The notes: generated from the sequence alone by a model not told the origin. A stretch of 64,000 bases of DNA from an uncultured Prevotellaceae bacterium (GCA_947165505.1 CAMVAT010000006.1:1-64000), one strand, 5' to 3'. Positions 52,391-61,708 are shown, counted from the first letter of the stretch. A program made the numbers and translations.

Positions 52391-52658
52391 CACCATGCTT
52401 GCCGTTCCTGAATGGGGACAGGCGAGGACATCGCGGGTTAATTGAATTCGTATCGAGATTCTGAAGAGGTTCATTTCTAAATAGTCGCCAACTAATTTAA
52501 ACACGACCTCGAGGGATTGGGATACGCCTGTATAGGCGTACCCTTTCCTTGTGTATCGTGTTAGGGCGGTTTGGCGACAGCCTGGAAATGAGTACACAAA
52601 GGAAACGGGTGCGCTTTCTTTGTCCCCGTCGGTCAATGATGGTTATCACACTTGTATC

Positions 52659-52930
52659 ATGGAGCTGCCCAAGCAATTCGACAACATCACCAGTCGTGTC
52701 ATCGACGACCTCAAAGCCACGCTGCGCAGCGGGGCCAGGGTGTCTGTGGCTGCCGCCTCCTTCTCTATCTATGCCTTCGAGGCTTTACAGCGCGAGCTGG
52801 AGCAGGTGAGCGAATTGCGGTTCATCTTCACCTCGCCCACCTTCAACAAGGAGCGGGCCAAGCGTCGCAGACATGGAATAAGCTCTACAACTACCAGCAT
52901 GATGCCGCTAGGCTACAGAACCTGCAATAA
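52659..52930 (+). pseudogene. Remnant of a PLD-like-domain SNF2-type helicase (internal deletion)
   Basis: From ATG 52659 about 68 codons read MELPKQFDNITSRVIDDLKA ... VAAASFSIYAFEALQREL ... LRFIFTSPTFNKERAK, the start of the phospholipase-D-like helicases of about a thousand residues common in Bacteroidales defence loci. Similarity ends at about 52862-52868. From there, in another frame, WNKLYNYQHDAARLQNLQ runs to TAA 52928-52930, which looks like the extreme C-terminus of the same kind of protein. The helicase core is gone. Family recognition is from memory of such N-termini. Confidence 0.7.
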
Positions 52931-52945
52931 TGGAGAAAAAAAAGA

Positions 52946-53221
52946 TTATTTGTCATCGTAATGCCCGTAAGTAGAGAGTACAAGAACCACAACCTCTGTG
53001 TCGTGAATCTCATATATCAGGCGATGTTTCTTGGTGATATGACGGCTCCACTCACCTGCACGGTTGCGGGAGAGCAGTTCAGGCTTGCCTGTACCCGTTC
53101 GCGGATGTTCCCTCAGCTCGGCCTCCAATTTCAGAAGCTTTTGGAAAGCTTTAGGCTCCTCGGCTTTCAGTTTCCTGGCATCTTCAATGGCCTGTTTCAT
53201 GTATCTGATGGTATATGCCAT
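52946..53221 (-). CDS. Toxin, Txe/YoeB family
   Basis: A 91-residue type II toxin of the RelE/YoeB fold, an mRNA interferase acting on the ribosome. The C-terminal half is diagnostic: ELREHPRTGTGKPELL, GEWSRHITKKHRLIYEI and VLVLSTYGHYDDK, including the catalytic Glu/Arg region and terminal HY. Its ATG overlaps the antitoxin stop by one base (TAATG), giving translational coupling. Confidence 0.93.
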   Translation of the reverse strand: MAYTIRYMKQAIEDARKLKAEEPKAFQKLLKLEAELREHPRTGTGKPELLSRNRAGEWSRHITKKHRLIYEIHDTEVVVLVLSTYGHYDDK

Positions 53222-53457
53222 TATTCCACGCGTTCAATGAGGTCCTCTAAAGTTTCACCCTCTTTCAGCTCATACGATGGTCCTTTCTTAGCCTCGTCTA
53301 TGCGGCGGAAGAAATCCTCACGTGAGAATTTGGTGGGGTCTTCTTTTTCGGCAACCAGCTTACGAAGGTATTTGGTGGCCCGCTTCAATAGGTTTTCATC
53401 TTCGGCGATGATGCTCATATTTCGAAGCATTTCGGCATTCATTTGTGTAGCGGTCAT
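53221..53457 (-). CDS. Antitoxin partner of the YoeB-type toxin
   Basis: A 78-residue acidic helical protein. The N-terminal half (MTATQMNAEMLRNMSIIAED) should bind operator DNA and the C-terminal half (FFRRIDEAKKGPSYELKEGE) should wrap the toxin. It does not fit YefM clearly, so the family is left open; RelB-like is possible. Promoter at 53486-53517; antitoxin first, toxin second, as expected. Confidence 0.85.
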   Translation of the reverse strand: MTATQMNAEMLRNMSIIAEDENLLKRATKYLRKLVAEKEDPTKFSREDFFRRIDEAKKGPSYELKEGETLEDLIERVE

Positions 53458-53485
53458 ATCGTCTATGAAGTTTGGTTTTCAACTG

Positions 53486-53517
53486 CAAAAATAGGAATAA
53501 TAATCGGAACTTACAAA
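53486..53517 (-). promoter_or_regulatory. Promoter of the toxin-antitoxin operon
   Basis: On the minus strand TTTG (53514-53517), 20 nt, TATTTTTG (53486-53493): exact consensus. It sits in the 73-bp gap shared with the divergent mod gene, so TA repression could affect both. Confidence 0.7.
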
Positions 53518-53530
53518 TAAATCAATAAAA

Positions 53531-55459
53531 ATGAAAGTAAAATATCTTTCAAAGCAAACAAAAGATGGCGCACAGCTCAATCTTGATGCGCTCTACCAGA
53601 TTGCGCCCTCTTGCTTCACGGAAGCGAAGGGTGAAGACGGTGAGATGCATCGTGTAGTAGATTTCAACAAACTTCGTCTGCTCTTAGGCGACCAGACCGT
53701 GGAGGATGCCCCCGAAGTCTATGACTTTACTTGGGTGGGCAAGCGTGCTGCCCTCCGTGAGGCTGCAGCGCCGATTAACAAGACGCTGCGCCCTTGTCCC
53801 GAAGAAAGTGTGGACTGGGAGAATACACAAAATCTTTATATTGAGGGCGACAACCTCGAAGTGCTGAAACTGCTCCAGAACTCTTATATGGGCAAGGTCA
53901 AGATGATTTACATTGACCCGCCATATAATACGGGCAATGATTTTGTCTATCATGATGACTTCCACCGCACACAGCAGGAGGAAGATGAAGCTGCAGGAGT
54001 TATCAATGAAAGTGGTGAGAGAATGGTTAAAAATCTTTCTTCAAACGGGAAGTTCCATTCTGATTGGTGCTCCATGATTTATTCACGATTGATGGTGGCA
54101 AGATCATTGCTTAAAGAAGATGGAGTCATATTTATTTCAATAGATGAAAATGAAATATCTAATATGACTAAATTATGCGACGAGATTTTTGGATATTCTA
54201 ACCACATTGATACTCTCCATTGGAAAAAGAAAAAACAACCTTCTTTTTTGGCAAAGCATACAGCCAAAGTTATGGAATATGTCCTTGTATATGCAAAACA
54301 CTTTGATAGTTTAGAGAAATTATCAATAGAAACTCTTTCGGATGCCACAAAGAAAGTTATAAACATTTCAAACCAAGAATGTATTCGTCACTTCAAAGCT
54401 GGTGTTAGAGTTAAAATAGGAAATGAAGGAGTTATAAACAAAGGACGTTATCGTATTAAAACAATGGATGTTGAATATCTTTCTGATGTTCGATATGTAA
54501 ATGGTAAAACGATAGATGAAGTAGATGTCTTAGCACGTTTCTCTGTCTCACAAGATAAAATTGATAACTTTATTGATAGCGATTTGCTTTTTATCACTGC
54601 AAATACAGGTCTTCGTCGTGATGTCTCCGAAGAGGAAACCCAAAACAGAAAAGCAATCACAGATTTACTCCTTTCAGAATATGGTGACAACCAAGATAGT
54701 GATAAAGAATTTTTAAATTTGTTTGATGCGAAGTACTTCGATTATACAAAGCCTGTCAAACTCGTCTATAATTTTGTGAAAAGCAATTTGACAGGAGGTC
54801 AATTTGTTTTAGACTTCTTCTCTGGTTCAGCTACCACTGCACATGCAGTCATGCAACTCAACGCTGAAGACGGCGGCCATCGTAAGTTTATCATGGTTCA
54901 GCTACCTGAAGAAACGACTTCTGACAGCGAAGCCTACAAAGCTGGCTACAAGAACATCTGTGAAATAGGTAAAGAGCGTATTCGCCGAGCAGGAAAGAAA
55001 ATCAAAGAGGAGTATTCTGAAGCAAAAGACCTTGATACAGGTTTCCGCGTATTCAAGTGCGAAAGCAGCAACTATAAAGATGTGGCTTTTGCTCCGAAAG
55101 ACTATACGCAGGACATGTTGGCTGGCTTGCTTGACAACATCAAGGAAGACCGCACTGACTTGGACCTGCTCTTTGACTGTATGCTCCGCTGGGGCGTGGA
55201 GTTGTCGATGCCGTTGTCCTCGCAGAAGGTGGACGGCTGCACCATACACAATGTGAATGATGGCGACCTCGTGGCTTGCTTCGATGGCAATGTCACGGAG
55301 AAGGTGATTGATGCCATCGCTGCTCTCTCACCTGTGCGTGTTGTCTTCCGCGACAGCTCGTTCAACGAGGCCGCACAGAAGATGAACCTCTTTGAACTCT
55401 TCAAGCAGAAATGCGACTGGACCGATGAAGAAGAGAAAAATAATGTCAGGGTAATCTGA
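53531..55459 (+). CDS. mod: Type III-like restriction-modification methyltransferase (Mod), N6-adenine
   Basis: A 642-residue beta-class DNA methyltransferase. The catalytic motif DPPYNTGNDF begins at Asp129, and the AdoMet-binding motif DFFSGSATTAHAVMQLN begins at Asp428; motif IV before motif I is the beta-class order. The region between (about 190-420) should be the target-recognition domain and is strikingly AT-rich: 54301-54360 is 30% GC against 58% at 55141-55200. Start ATG 53531 without a clear ribosome site. The res gene follows after ~70 nt. Confidence 0.92.
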   Translation: MKVKYLSKQTKDGAQLNLDALYQIAPSCFTEAKGEDGEMHRVVDFNKLRLLLGDQTVEDAPEVYDFTWVGKRAALREAAAPINKTLRPCPEESVDWENTQNLYIEGDNLEVLKLLQNSYMGKVKMIYIDPPYNTGNDFVYHDDFHRTQQEEDEAAGVINESGERMVKNLSSNGKFHSDWCSMIYSRLMVARSLLKEDGVIFISIDENEISNMTKLCDEIFGYSNHIDTLHWKKKKQPSFLAKHTAKVMEYVLVYAKHFDSLEKLSIETLSDATKKVINISNQECIRHFKAGVRVKIGNEGVINKGRYRIKTMDVEYLSDVRYVNGKTIDEVDVLARFSVSQDKIDNFIDSDLLFITANTGLRRDVSEEETQNRKAITDLLLSEYGDNQDSDKEFLNLFDAKYFDYTKPVKLVYNFVKSNLTGGQFVLDFFSGSATTAHAVMQLNAEDGGHRKFIMVQLPEETTSDSEAYKAGYKNICEIGKERIRRAGKKIKEEYSEAKDLDTGFRVFKCESSNYKDVAFAPKDYTQDMLAGLLDNIKEDRTDLDLLFDCMLRWGVELSMPLSSQKVDGCTIHNVNDGDLVACFDGNVTEKVIDAIAALSPVRVVFRDSSFNEAAQKMNLFELFKQKCDWTDEEEKNNVRVI

Positions 55460-55497
55460 AGCCCCCTCCCCATCCCTCCCCAAGGGGAGGGCGTGGT
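55460..55497 (-). repeat. G/C-rich hairpin repeat between mod and res
   Basis: AGCCCCCTCCCC, then CCCTCCCC-AA-GGGGAGGG: same orientation as 16105-16140. A stem here could dampen transcription or translation of res relative to mod. Confidence 0.75.
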
Positions 55498-55529
55498 TAC
55501 CATACTTTTAAAACGTGAAGAAAGACAAT

Positions 55530-58500
55530 ATGAAGCTGAAATTCAAAAACCAGCAGTTCCAGACGGAGGCGGCGCGGGCCGTGACCGATGTGTTTCGCGG
55601 GCAGCGACACCAGTCGATGCAGGAATATACGCACGACATGGGGCGCAGAGACATCGACGACCTCGACCTCTTCGATGTGGTGGGCTTCCGCAATCAGCCT
55701 GTTACCGTTCCGGCTGGGCAGTTGCTGGAGAATATACGGGCGATACAAATGCCGGCACAGTTGCGTCCATCGGAAACGATAGACACTAACGACCTGCGCC
55801 TGACAATCGAAATGGAAACGGGTACGGGTAAAACATATACCTACATCAAGACGATGTATGAATTGAACAAGCTCTATGGGTGGAGTAAGTTCATCATCGT
55901 GGTACCAAGCATCGCCATACGCGAGGGCGTCTGCCGCTCGTTCGACATCATGAGCGAACACTTCGCCGCTGAATACGGCAAGCGTATTCAGTCGTTTATC
56001 TACGACTCGAAGCAGCTGACGAAGATCGACCAGTTCGCCAGCGACTCGAATATGCACGTGATGATCATCAACACACAGGCTTTCGCCGCACGTGGCGAGG
56101 ATGCAAGGCGCATCTACATGAAGTTGGATGCGTTCCGTTCGCGCAAACCCATCGACGTGATTGCGGCCACGAACCCTATCCTTATCATCGACGAGCCTCA
56201 GTCGGTATTGGGTGCGGATAAGAAGAATGCCACGCGCAACCGACTGAAGGAGTTCCACCCGCTCTTCACACTGCTGTATAGTGCCACACACCGTGCGGAT
56301 GACATCGTGAACATGGTCTATCGTCTGGATGCCATGGATGCCTACAACAAGAAACTGGTGAAGAAGATTTCTGTGAAGGGTATCGAACAGAAAGGTACGA
56401 CGGCCACAAATGGCTACGTCTATCTGGAAAGCATCATCCTCTCTAAAGGCAACCCCATGGCACGTATCGGTTTCGACAAGCGCATGGCAAGCACCGTCAG
56501 GCAGGTGACACAGACCGTCTCTGACGGTTTCGACATCTATCAGCAGTCGGGCAGCCTGGAAGAATATGCCAACGGCTACCGCATTGAGAGCATCGACGGA
56601 TACAACCGCACCGTGCGACTGCTCAACGGACTGGTGCTGCGCGAGGGCGAGATGGTGGGCAAGGTGAATGATATCTATGTGCGCCGCCACCAGATACGCG
56701 AGACTATACTGTCGCATATACACAAAGAGCGAAAGCTGTTTAAGATGGGCATCAAGTGCCTCTCGCTCTTCTTCATCGACCATGTGGACAACTACCGTAT
56801 CTACGAGCAGGGCGGGGGTACTAAAAACGGTGCCTACGCCGACATCTTCGAAGAGGAATACCGCAAAATAGTGGGACAACTGCAACTGGAGTTTGCCGAC
56901 GACCCTGAATATGTGGCTTACCTGAAAAAATACAGCGCCAGCGAGGTGCACAACGGCTACTTCTCGCGCGACAAGAAAGGGCACTATGTGCAACTGACGG
57001 AGAAGAAGATGCAAGACGATGTATCGGCCTACGACCTGATTATGAAAGACAAGGAACGGCTGCTCTCTTTCAGTGAGCCTACACGCTTCATCTTCTCGCA
57101 CTCGGCACTGAAAGAGGGATGGGACAATCCGAATGTGTTTCAGATTTGTACGCTTAAGGACAGCGACAACCAGACGAAGAAACGGCAGGAGGTGGGGCGA
57201 GGCATGCGACTGTGCGTGAATAGCGAGGGGGAGCGGCAGGATGAGAACGTGCTGCACGGACGGGTGTTTGAGGTGAACGAACTGACCATCATCGCCAGTG
57301 AGTCGTACAACAGCTTCGCCGCAAAACTGCAGACGGAGATAGCCGAGGCGGTGGGCGACAGGCCGGTGAAGGTGACTTCAAGCCTCTTTATGGGGATGGT
57401 GGTGACCAATGCGCGTGGCGAACGGGAGGTGCTCGATGAGTTGCAATCTAACTTTCTGTTTACCGCTTTGGTCAACAAACAATATGTGGACATGAAAGGA
57501 CAGCTGACGAAAAAGTTCCATGAAGACAAACAGCAAGGCATATTGGATTTCGGAGAGAACTTCGAAAAGTATAAACAGGACATCGTGAAACGACTCGATG
57601 CGGTATTCAATCCTGAGGCCATCAAACCCGAGGACGCACGGCATGCGCGGGAAGCGAGGTTCGACGCCAGACGGTTTGAGTGGAAAGAGTTTCAGGAGCT
57701 GTGGCGCAGAATCAACCATCGCACGTACTATACCGTCGATTTCAAGACCGACGACCTGATAGACAGGGCGGCCGCGGCGCTCGACGCCCACTTGCAGGTG
57801 TCGGAAATCAACATCCGCGTGCAGACGGGCACGATGACTGAGATCAAGAACAAAAGACAACTCGAAGAGGGCACCGCGATGCAGACAACGGGGGCGCAGA
57901 CCACGACCATACATGAACTGGTGGGCGAACGCGTGAAATACGACCTCGTAGGCAAACTGGTGGAAGACACAGGGTTGACTCGCAAGGCTATCGTCGCCAT
58001 CTTGCAGAAGATTAGAAACAAGACGTTTCTGAAGTTCAGGGCCAACCCCGAGGAGTTTATCATCAAGGCGGCCAACATCATCAACCAGTGCAAGGCCGTG
58101 GCCGTGATTGAACATGTGGCGTATCACAAACTCGACAAGACCTTCGACGCCGACATCTTCAGCACCGCGGCATTGAAAGGCCGACTCGGCGACAATGCCA
58201 TGGTGTCGCAGAAGTCGCTCTACGACCTCGTCGTGGTCGATTCAAAGGGCATAGAGATGGACTTCGCCGAGAATCTGGAAAAGCAAAACGAGGTGGCTGT
58301 CTATACGAAACTGCCGGGCGGATTCTATATCAACACGCCGGCCGGGCACTACAATCCCGACTGGGCTATCGTGTTCCGCGAGGGTGCCGACATCAAGCAC
58401 ATCTACTTCGTGGCGGAGACCAAAGGATACGACAGCGACGAAATCAACGACTATCGCGACACGGAGAGGGTCAAGATAGAATGCGCACGCCGACACTTCG

Positions 58501-58580
58501 CCACCATCTCAGACAGCACAGTCAGCTACGATGTGGTGAAGTCGTACCGTGAACTGCGCAATATCATCACCGCCGACTGA
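55530..58580 (+). CDS. res: Type III-like restriction endonuclease subunit (Res), helicase-nuclease
   Basis: About 1016 residues. Superfamily-2 helicase motifs: METGTGKTYTY with Lys101, LIIDEPQ with Asp221-Glu222, LLYSATHRAD, SHSALKEGWDNPNVFQI and QEVGRGMRL. The C-terminal PD-(D/E)xK nuclease shows NPDWAIV (Asp944) and VAETKG (Glu963, Lys965). It needs Mod for site recognition and cuts after ATP-driven movement. An in-frame GTG at 55515 would add five residues; ATG 55530 (MKLKFKNQQFQTEAARAV) is preferred. No break is visible, so the enzyme appears functional. Confidence 0.92.
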   Translation: MKLKFKNQQFQTEAARAVTDVFRGQRHQSMQEYTHDMGRRDIDDLDLFDVVGFRNQPVTVPAGQLLENIRAIQMPAQLRPSETIDTNDLRLTIEMETGTGKTYTYIKTMYELNKLYGWSKFIIVVPSIAIREGVCRSFDIMSEHFAAEYGKRIQSFIYDSKQLTKIDQFASDSNMHVMIINTQAFAARGEDARRIYMKLDAFRSRKPIDVIAATNPILIIDEPQSVLGADKKNATRNRLKEFHPLFTLLYSATHRADDIVNMVYRLDAMDAYNKKLVKKISVKGIEQKGTTATNGYVYLESIILSKGNPMARIGFDKRMASTVRQVTQTVSDGFDIYQQSGSLEEYANGYRIESIDGYNRTVRLLNGLVLREGEMVGKVNDIYVRRHQIRETILSHIHKERKLFKMGIKCLSLFFIDHVDNYRIYEQGGGTKNGAYADIFEEEYRKIVGQLQLEFADDPEYVAYLKKYSASEVHNGYFSRDKKGHYVQLTEKKMQDDVSAYDLIMKDKERLLSFSEPTRFIFSHSALKEGWDNPNVFQICTLKDSDNQTKKRQEVGRGMRLCVNSEGERQDENVLHGRVFEVNELTIIASESYNSFAAKLQTEIAEAVGDRPVKVTSSLFMGMVVTNARGEREVLDELQSNFLFTALVNKQYVDMKGQLTKKFHEDKQQGILDFGENFEKYKQDIVKRLDAVFNPEAIKPEDARHAREARFDARRFEWKEFQELWRRINHRTYYTVDFKTDDLIDRAAAALDAHLQVSEINIRVQTGTMTEIKNKRQLEEGTAMQTTGAQTTTIHELVGERVKYDLVGKLVEDTGLTRKAIVAILQKIRNKTFLKFRANPEEFIIKAANIINQCKAVAVIEHVAYHKLDKTFDADIFSTAALKGRLGDNAMVSQKSLYDLVVVDSKGIEMDFAENLEKQNEVAVYTKLPGGFYINTPAGHYNPDWAIVFREGADIKHIYFVAETKGYDSDEINDYRDTERVKIECARRHFATISDSTVSYDVVKSYRELRNIITAD

Positions 58581-58716
58581 ACTAGCCCCGCATTTATTCG
58601 TGTACACTGAAAGAGGGCCGTACAATGTGTCAGGGCGATTTGACTCGGTATCCTCAGAATTTGTCTAGAAAAAACGAAATTGATCAGATGTGATAACTTT
58701 TCTAATCATTTTATAG

Positions 58717-58751
58717 GAGAAGGCGTGCTATTACTTCTAGCACGCCTTCTC
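58717..58751. terminator. Terminator between res and the symporter gene
   Basis: Perfect 14-bp stem GAGAAGGCGTGCTA with its complement around TTACTTC, between convergent genes. The 130 bp before it show no gene. Confidence 0.85.
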
Positions 58752-58765
58752 TGTATTTAAGCCTT

Positions 58766-60289
58766 CTATTGATAGCACTCGAAGATGCTGTCCACCGTCT
58801 TGCGTGGCATCTTCGGCGTGAGCAGACTCACAATCCATACGATGGGGAAACCGCCCACCATGGCGATGGCACCGCAGTTGATGGGGTTGATGGGGTTGCC
58901 CGCCAGCATGTTGGCCACGGTGAAGCCCACGCCCCAGATGAAGCAGGCCCAGACGGCGGCGGGGGTGACACCGCGCCAATACAGACCCAGCATGAAGGGG
59001 GCGAGGAATGCACCCGCCAAGGCTCCCCACGAGATGCCCATCAACTGGGCGATGAACGTGGGCGGGTTGAGGGCGATGAACAGCGAGATGACGATGAAGA
59101 AGACTATCAGCACACGCATCACCACCACCTTGCGGTGCTCGATGCGCTCCGACACATCGTCGTCGATACTGCCCTCCTGCACCTCGCCCGGTGCGGCTTT
59201 CTTGTCGCGGTAGATGAGGTCGAGCGTCATGGTTGACGACGATGTGAGCACCAGCGAGGCCAGCGTTGACATCGACGCCGACAGCACCAACAGCACCACC
59301 AGGGCGATGATGACGTCGGGCAGCGTGACCAGCATCGACGGCACGATGGAGTCGAAGTCGAGACGGCCGTTGGGCAGGGTGGGGGGCATGCCGAACAGAC
59401 GGCCGAAGCCGCCAAGGAAATAGCAGCCGCCCGCCACTACCAAGGCAAACACCGTAGAGATGATGGTGCCGCGGCGGATGGCCTGCTCGTCGGTGATGGA
59501 GTAGAACTTACCCACCATCTGGGGCAGACCCCACGTGCCGAGCGAGGTGAGGATGACCACGCCCAGCAGGTTCCACGGGTCGGGACCGAAGAGCGAGGCG
59601 AAGCCGCCGTTGGCACCCGGGTCGGTGTCGCTGGGCAGTTCGGCCATCTTGCCCACAGCAGCCGACAGGCCGCCCTGGGTGTTGAGCACGGCGGCGATGA
59701 CCACGATGATGCCGAAGAGCATGATGACACCCTGAATGAAGTCGTTCATGGCTGTGGCCTTGTATCCGCCCAGGATGACATAGACGGCGGTGAAGATGGC
59801 CATGATGATGACACAGTATTGATAGTCGATGCCGAAGCCCATCTCAAACAGGGTGGAGATGCCTTTATACACGCCGGCGGTGTAAGGGATGAGGAAGACG
59901 AAAGCGATGATACTGGCGATGACGCGCAACTGCTGACTCTGGTAGCGGGTGCCGAAGAAGTCGGGCATGGTGCGGCTCTCGATGTGCTGTGTCATCAGTT
60001 TGGTGCGGCGACCCAGGACGAGCCAAGCCAGCAGCGAACCGATGACGGCGTTGCCGATGCCTATCCACGTGCTGCTCAGACCGTATTTCCAGCCGAACTG
60101 TCCGGCGTAGCCCACAAAGACCACAGCCGAGAAATAAGAGGTGCCGTAGGCGAAGGCGGTGAGCCAGGGACCCACGGCGCGGCCGCCGAGCACGAAGCCA
60201 TCGACCGACTTGGCTTGTTTGCGTGAGTAGATGCCCACGAATACCATCACACAGATGAAGATGATGGTGAGTAATATTTTGATTGCCAT
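58766..60289 (-). CDS. Sodium/solute symporter, SSS (SLC5) family
   Basis: A 507-residue inner-membrane protein with about 13 hydrophobic segments. It has the early helix sequence GGRAVGPWLTAFAYGTSYFSA, VGYAGQFGWKYGLSS, and the helix containing VVLLVLSASMSTLASLVLTSSS, whose Ser/Thr residues form the Na2 site in SSS transporters. Close relatives carry proline, sugars or organic acids; substrate is not determined by the sequence. It lies downstream of the porin on the same strand with a 266-bp repeat-filled gap. Confidence 0.9.
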   Translation of the reverse strand: MAIKILLTIIFICVMVFVGIYSRKQAKSVDGFVLGGRAVGPWLTAFAYGTSYFSAVVFVGYAGQFGWKYGLSSTWIGIGNAVIGSLLAWLVLGRRTKLMTQHIESRTMPDFFGTRYQSQQLRVIASIIAFVFLIPYTAGVYKGISTLFEMGFGIDYQYCVIIMAIFTAVYVILGGYKATAMNDFIQGVIMLFGIIVVIAAVLNTQGGLSAAVGKMAELPSDTDPGANGGFASLFGPDPWNLLGVVILTSLGTWGLPQMVGKFYSITDEQAIRRGTIISTVFALVVAGGCYFLGGFGRLFGMPPTLPNGRLDFDSIVPSMLVTLPDVIIALVVLLVLSASMSTLASLVLTSSSTMTLDLIYRDKKAAPGEVQEGSIDDDVSERIEHRKVVVMRVLIVFFIVISLFIALNPPTFIAQLMGISWGALAGAFLAPFMLGLYWRGVTPAAVWACFIWGVGFTVANMLAGNPINPINCGAIAMVGGFPIVWIVSLLTPKMPRKTVDSIFECYQ

Positions 60290-60555
60290 TTATAGTTGAA
60301 AGTTTAAAGTTTAATGTTAAATGTTGAAAGTTTAAAGTTGAAAGTTTTCTTTTCCCCACCCAACCCTCCCATGGGAGGGCTTCCAACCCTATTCCAAGCC
60401 CTTTTAAGGTTGAGGGCTTAGGGTTTAGTGTTCTTACACGGATTCGCGCTCGGAACATATTACTCCCCTCCCTGCAAGGGAGGGGTAAGGGGGTGGGTCT
60501 GCTTGGGGGTGGGTCCGCTTGTGGTGGGTCCGCGGGTCCGCTTGGGTCTGCTAAC
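60290..60555. repeat. Repeat-filled spacer between porin and symporter
   Basis: GAAAGTTTAAAGTT units (60296-60345), a CCCTCCC / GGGAGGG hairpin (about 60360-60380), the TTAGTGTTCTTACACGGATT block shared with 35484-35520, another CCCCTCCC / GGGAGGGG hairpin (60462-60485) and GGGTCCGCTTG repeats (60510-60550). No gene seen. Confidence 0.6.
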
Positions 60556-61668
60556 TTAAAACGCTACTTGCACTTGTGCCTGCAGCCAGTTGTAGTCGTC
60601 TTGGAACTTGCTGAATGTGCGCGTGTATTGCAACTGCAAGCGGCATTTCTTGAAGAACCAGTATTGCAGGCCGCCGGTGAGCTGCGTCTGACTGTAGTTC
60701 ATGTCGATGTTGCGGTCGAAGTAGTCGGCTGAGGCCACCACATCCACGCCGCCGCCCAACGGCACACAACCGGTGATGTAGCCGCCGCGGCTGGTCACAT
60801 CGCCGTCCTTGCCCAGCATCCACTCGCCGCGCACGCTCACGCCGCCGGTGGCCGACTTGGCTCCCGCCGCGGTGGGCTGCTTCCATTCGGCGCCGAAGCT
60901 GAGGCGGTCGCGCGTGTAGTCGTCGCCCACGGCGATGTCAGGGTTCCAGGCGGCGGTGCCCACGGCGTGACCCTTGCCTTTCTGGCCGCTCACCACCAGG
61001 CGCAGACCGTCGATGGGACGGCAGTCGAGTTTCAGGATCACGTCTTTGTTGTTGTTGCCGTCGCACCGGTTGACGCCCTGTCCGTTCATCACGGCCAGTT
61101 CATAGAGCAGGTGGTTGTCGAAGAGCGAGCCATAGACCATCAGACCCATGTCGCGCCCGTAGTTGACACCGTGCAGCGGGTCGGGTCCTTCGCCGGCCAG
61201 GAAGAGTGAGGCCTGCGAATAGACGTCGATGAGTTCGAGCATGGTGGGTGAGAGGGGATTCTCCATCGAGAAGGAGTGCTTGAACTGTCCCAAGCGGACA
61301 TTGAACGAGTTGTCGTTAGAGAATCGGTAGTCGGTGTAGAATTCCTGTACGACGCTGGAGAAGTCGTGCATGAAAAGGAAAGACCATCGGTCGGTGATGC
61401 GGGCCTTGGCCCAGAAGAGGGTGCGCTTCAGGTTGAAGTCGTTGGTCTGTTTGCCGTTGGCATCGTTCCAGGAGTAGCCTCCCTGGGCGTAGCCGTGCAA
61501 CTCGATGCGGCTGGTGAGCTCTTTCAGCCAGTCGATACCTTGTTTCTTCTCTGTCTGTTGCCCCATAGCGGCTGTGCTGCTCATGGCAGCCAGTGCCACG
61601 GCCAGCGTCGCTCTTTTGGCGTGCCGGCCCATCCGTCGGACGACGGTTTGGAAAAAGTGAATCTTCAT
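60556..61668 (-). CDS. OprO/OprP-like outer-membrane porin
   Basis: A 370-residue beta-barrel with an N-terminal signal (ATLAVALAAMSSTAAMGQ). The barrel starts SRIELHGYAQGGYSWND and has porin O/P-like strands (WAKARITDRWSFLFMHDFSS, VRLGQFKHSFSMENPLSPT), ending with the aromatic C-terminal residue in QVQVAF used for Bam insertion. Relatives are phosphate-selective porins, though in Bacteroidota the solute is often unknown. The frame is open to 61722, but the -7 box at 61709 excludes that start. Confidence 0.86.
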   Translation of the reverse strand: MKIHFFQTVVRRMGRHAKRATLAVALAAMSSTAAMGQQTEKKQGIDWLKELTSRIELHGYAQGGYSWNDANGKQTNDFNLKRTLFWAKARITDRWSFLFMHDFSSVVQEFYTDYRFSNDNSFNVRLGQFKHSFSMENPLSPTMLELIDVYSQASLFLAGEGPDPLHGVNYGRDMGLMVYGSLFDNHLLYELAVMNGQGVNRCDGNNNKDVILKLDCRPIDGLRLVVSGQKGKGHAVGTAAWNPDIAVGDDYTRDRLSFGAEWKQPTAAGAKSATGGVSVRGEWMLGKDGDVTSRGGYITGCVPLGGGVDVVASADYFDRNIDMNYSQTQLTGGLQYWFFKKCRLQLQYTRTFSKFQDDYNWLQAQVQVAF

Positions 61669-61708
61669 GTTTCTGTTTTTTTGATAACCTTTGATGTCTT
61701 TCCGGGTG

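Larger units (their letters stand above)
52075..52658. other. Repeat-bearing spacer of the defence island
   Basis: Contains palindromic repeats C and D (52190-52265), a -7 box at 52383-52390 followed by a 16-codon frame (ATG 52395 to TGA), a bulged hairpin GGGATACGCCT / AGGCGTACCC at 52519-52543, and no recognisable full gene. It is probably the leader of the decayed helicase. Confidence 0.6.

Noticed and set aside
52395..52445. 16-codon frame directly after a -7 box
   Set aside because: Too short and without a family; more likely part of the leader of the lost helicase gene.
55497..57257. 586-codon leftward frame opposite res
   Set aside because: Shadow of the helicase gene, which has complete helicase and nuclease motifs.
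58581..58716. Possible tRNA or small RNA in the gap after res
   Set aside because: No cloverleaf, no GGTTCGA-type arm and no terminal CCA; only the terminator hairpin is convincing.
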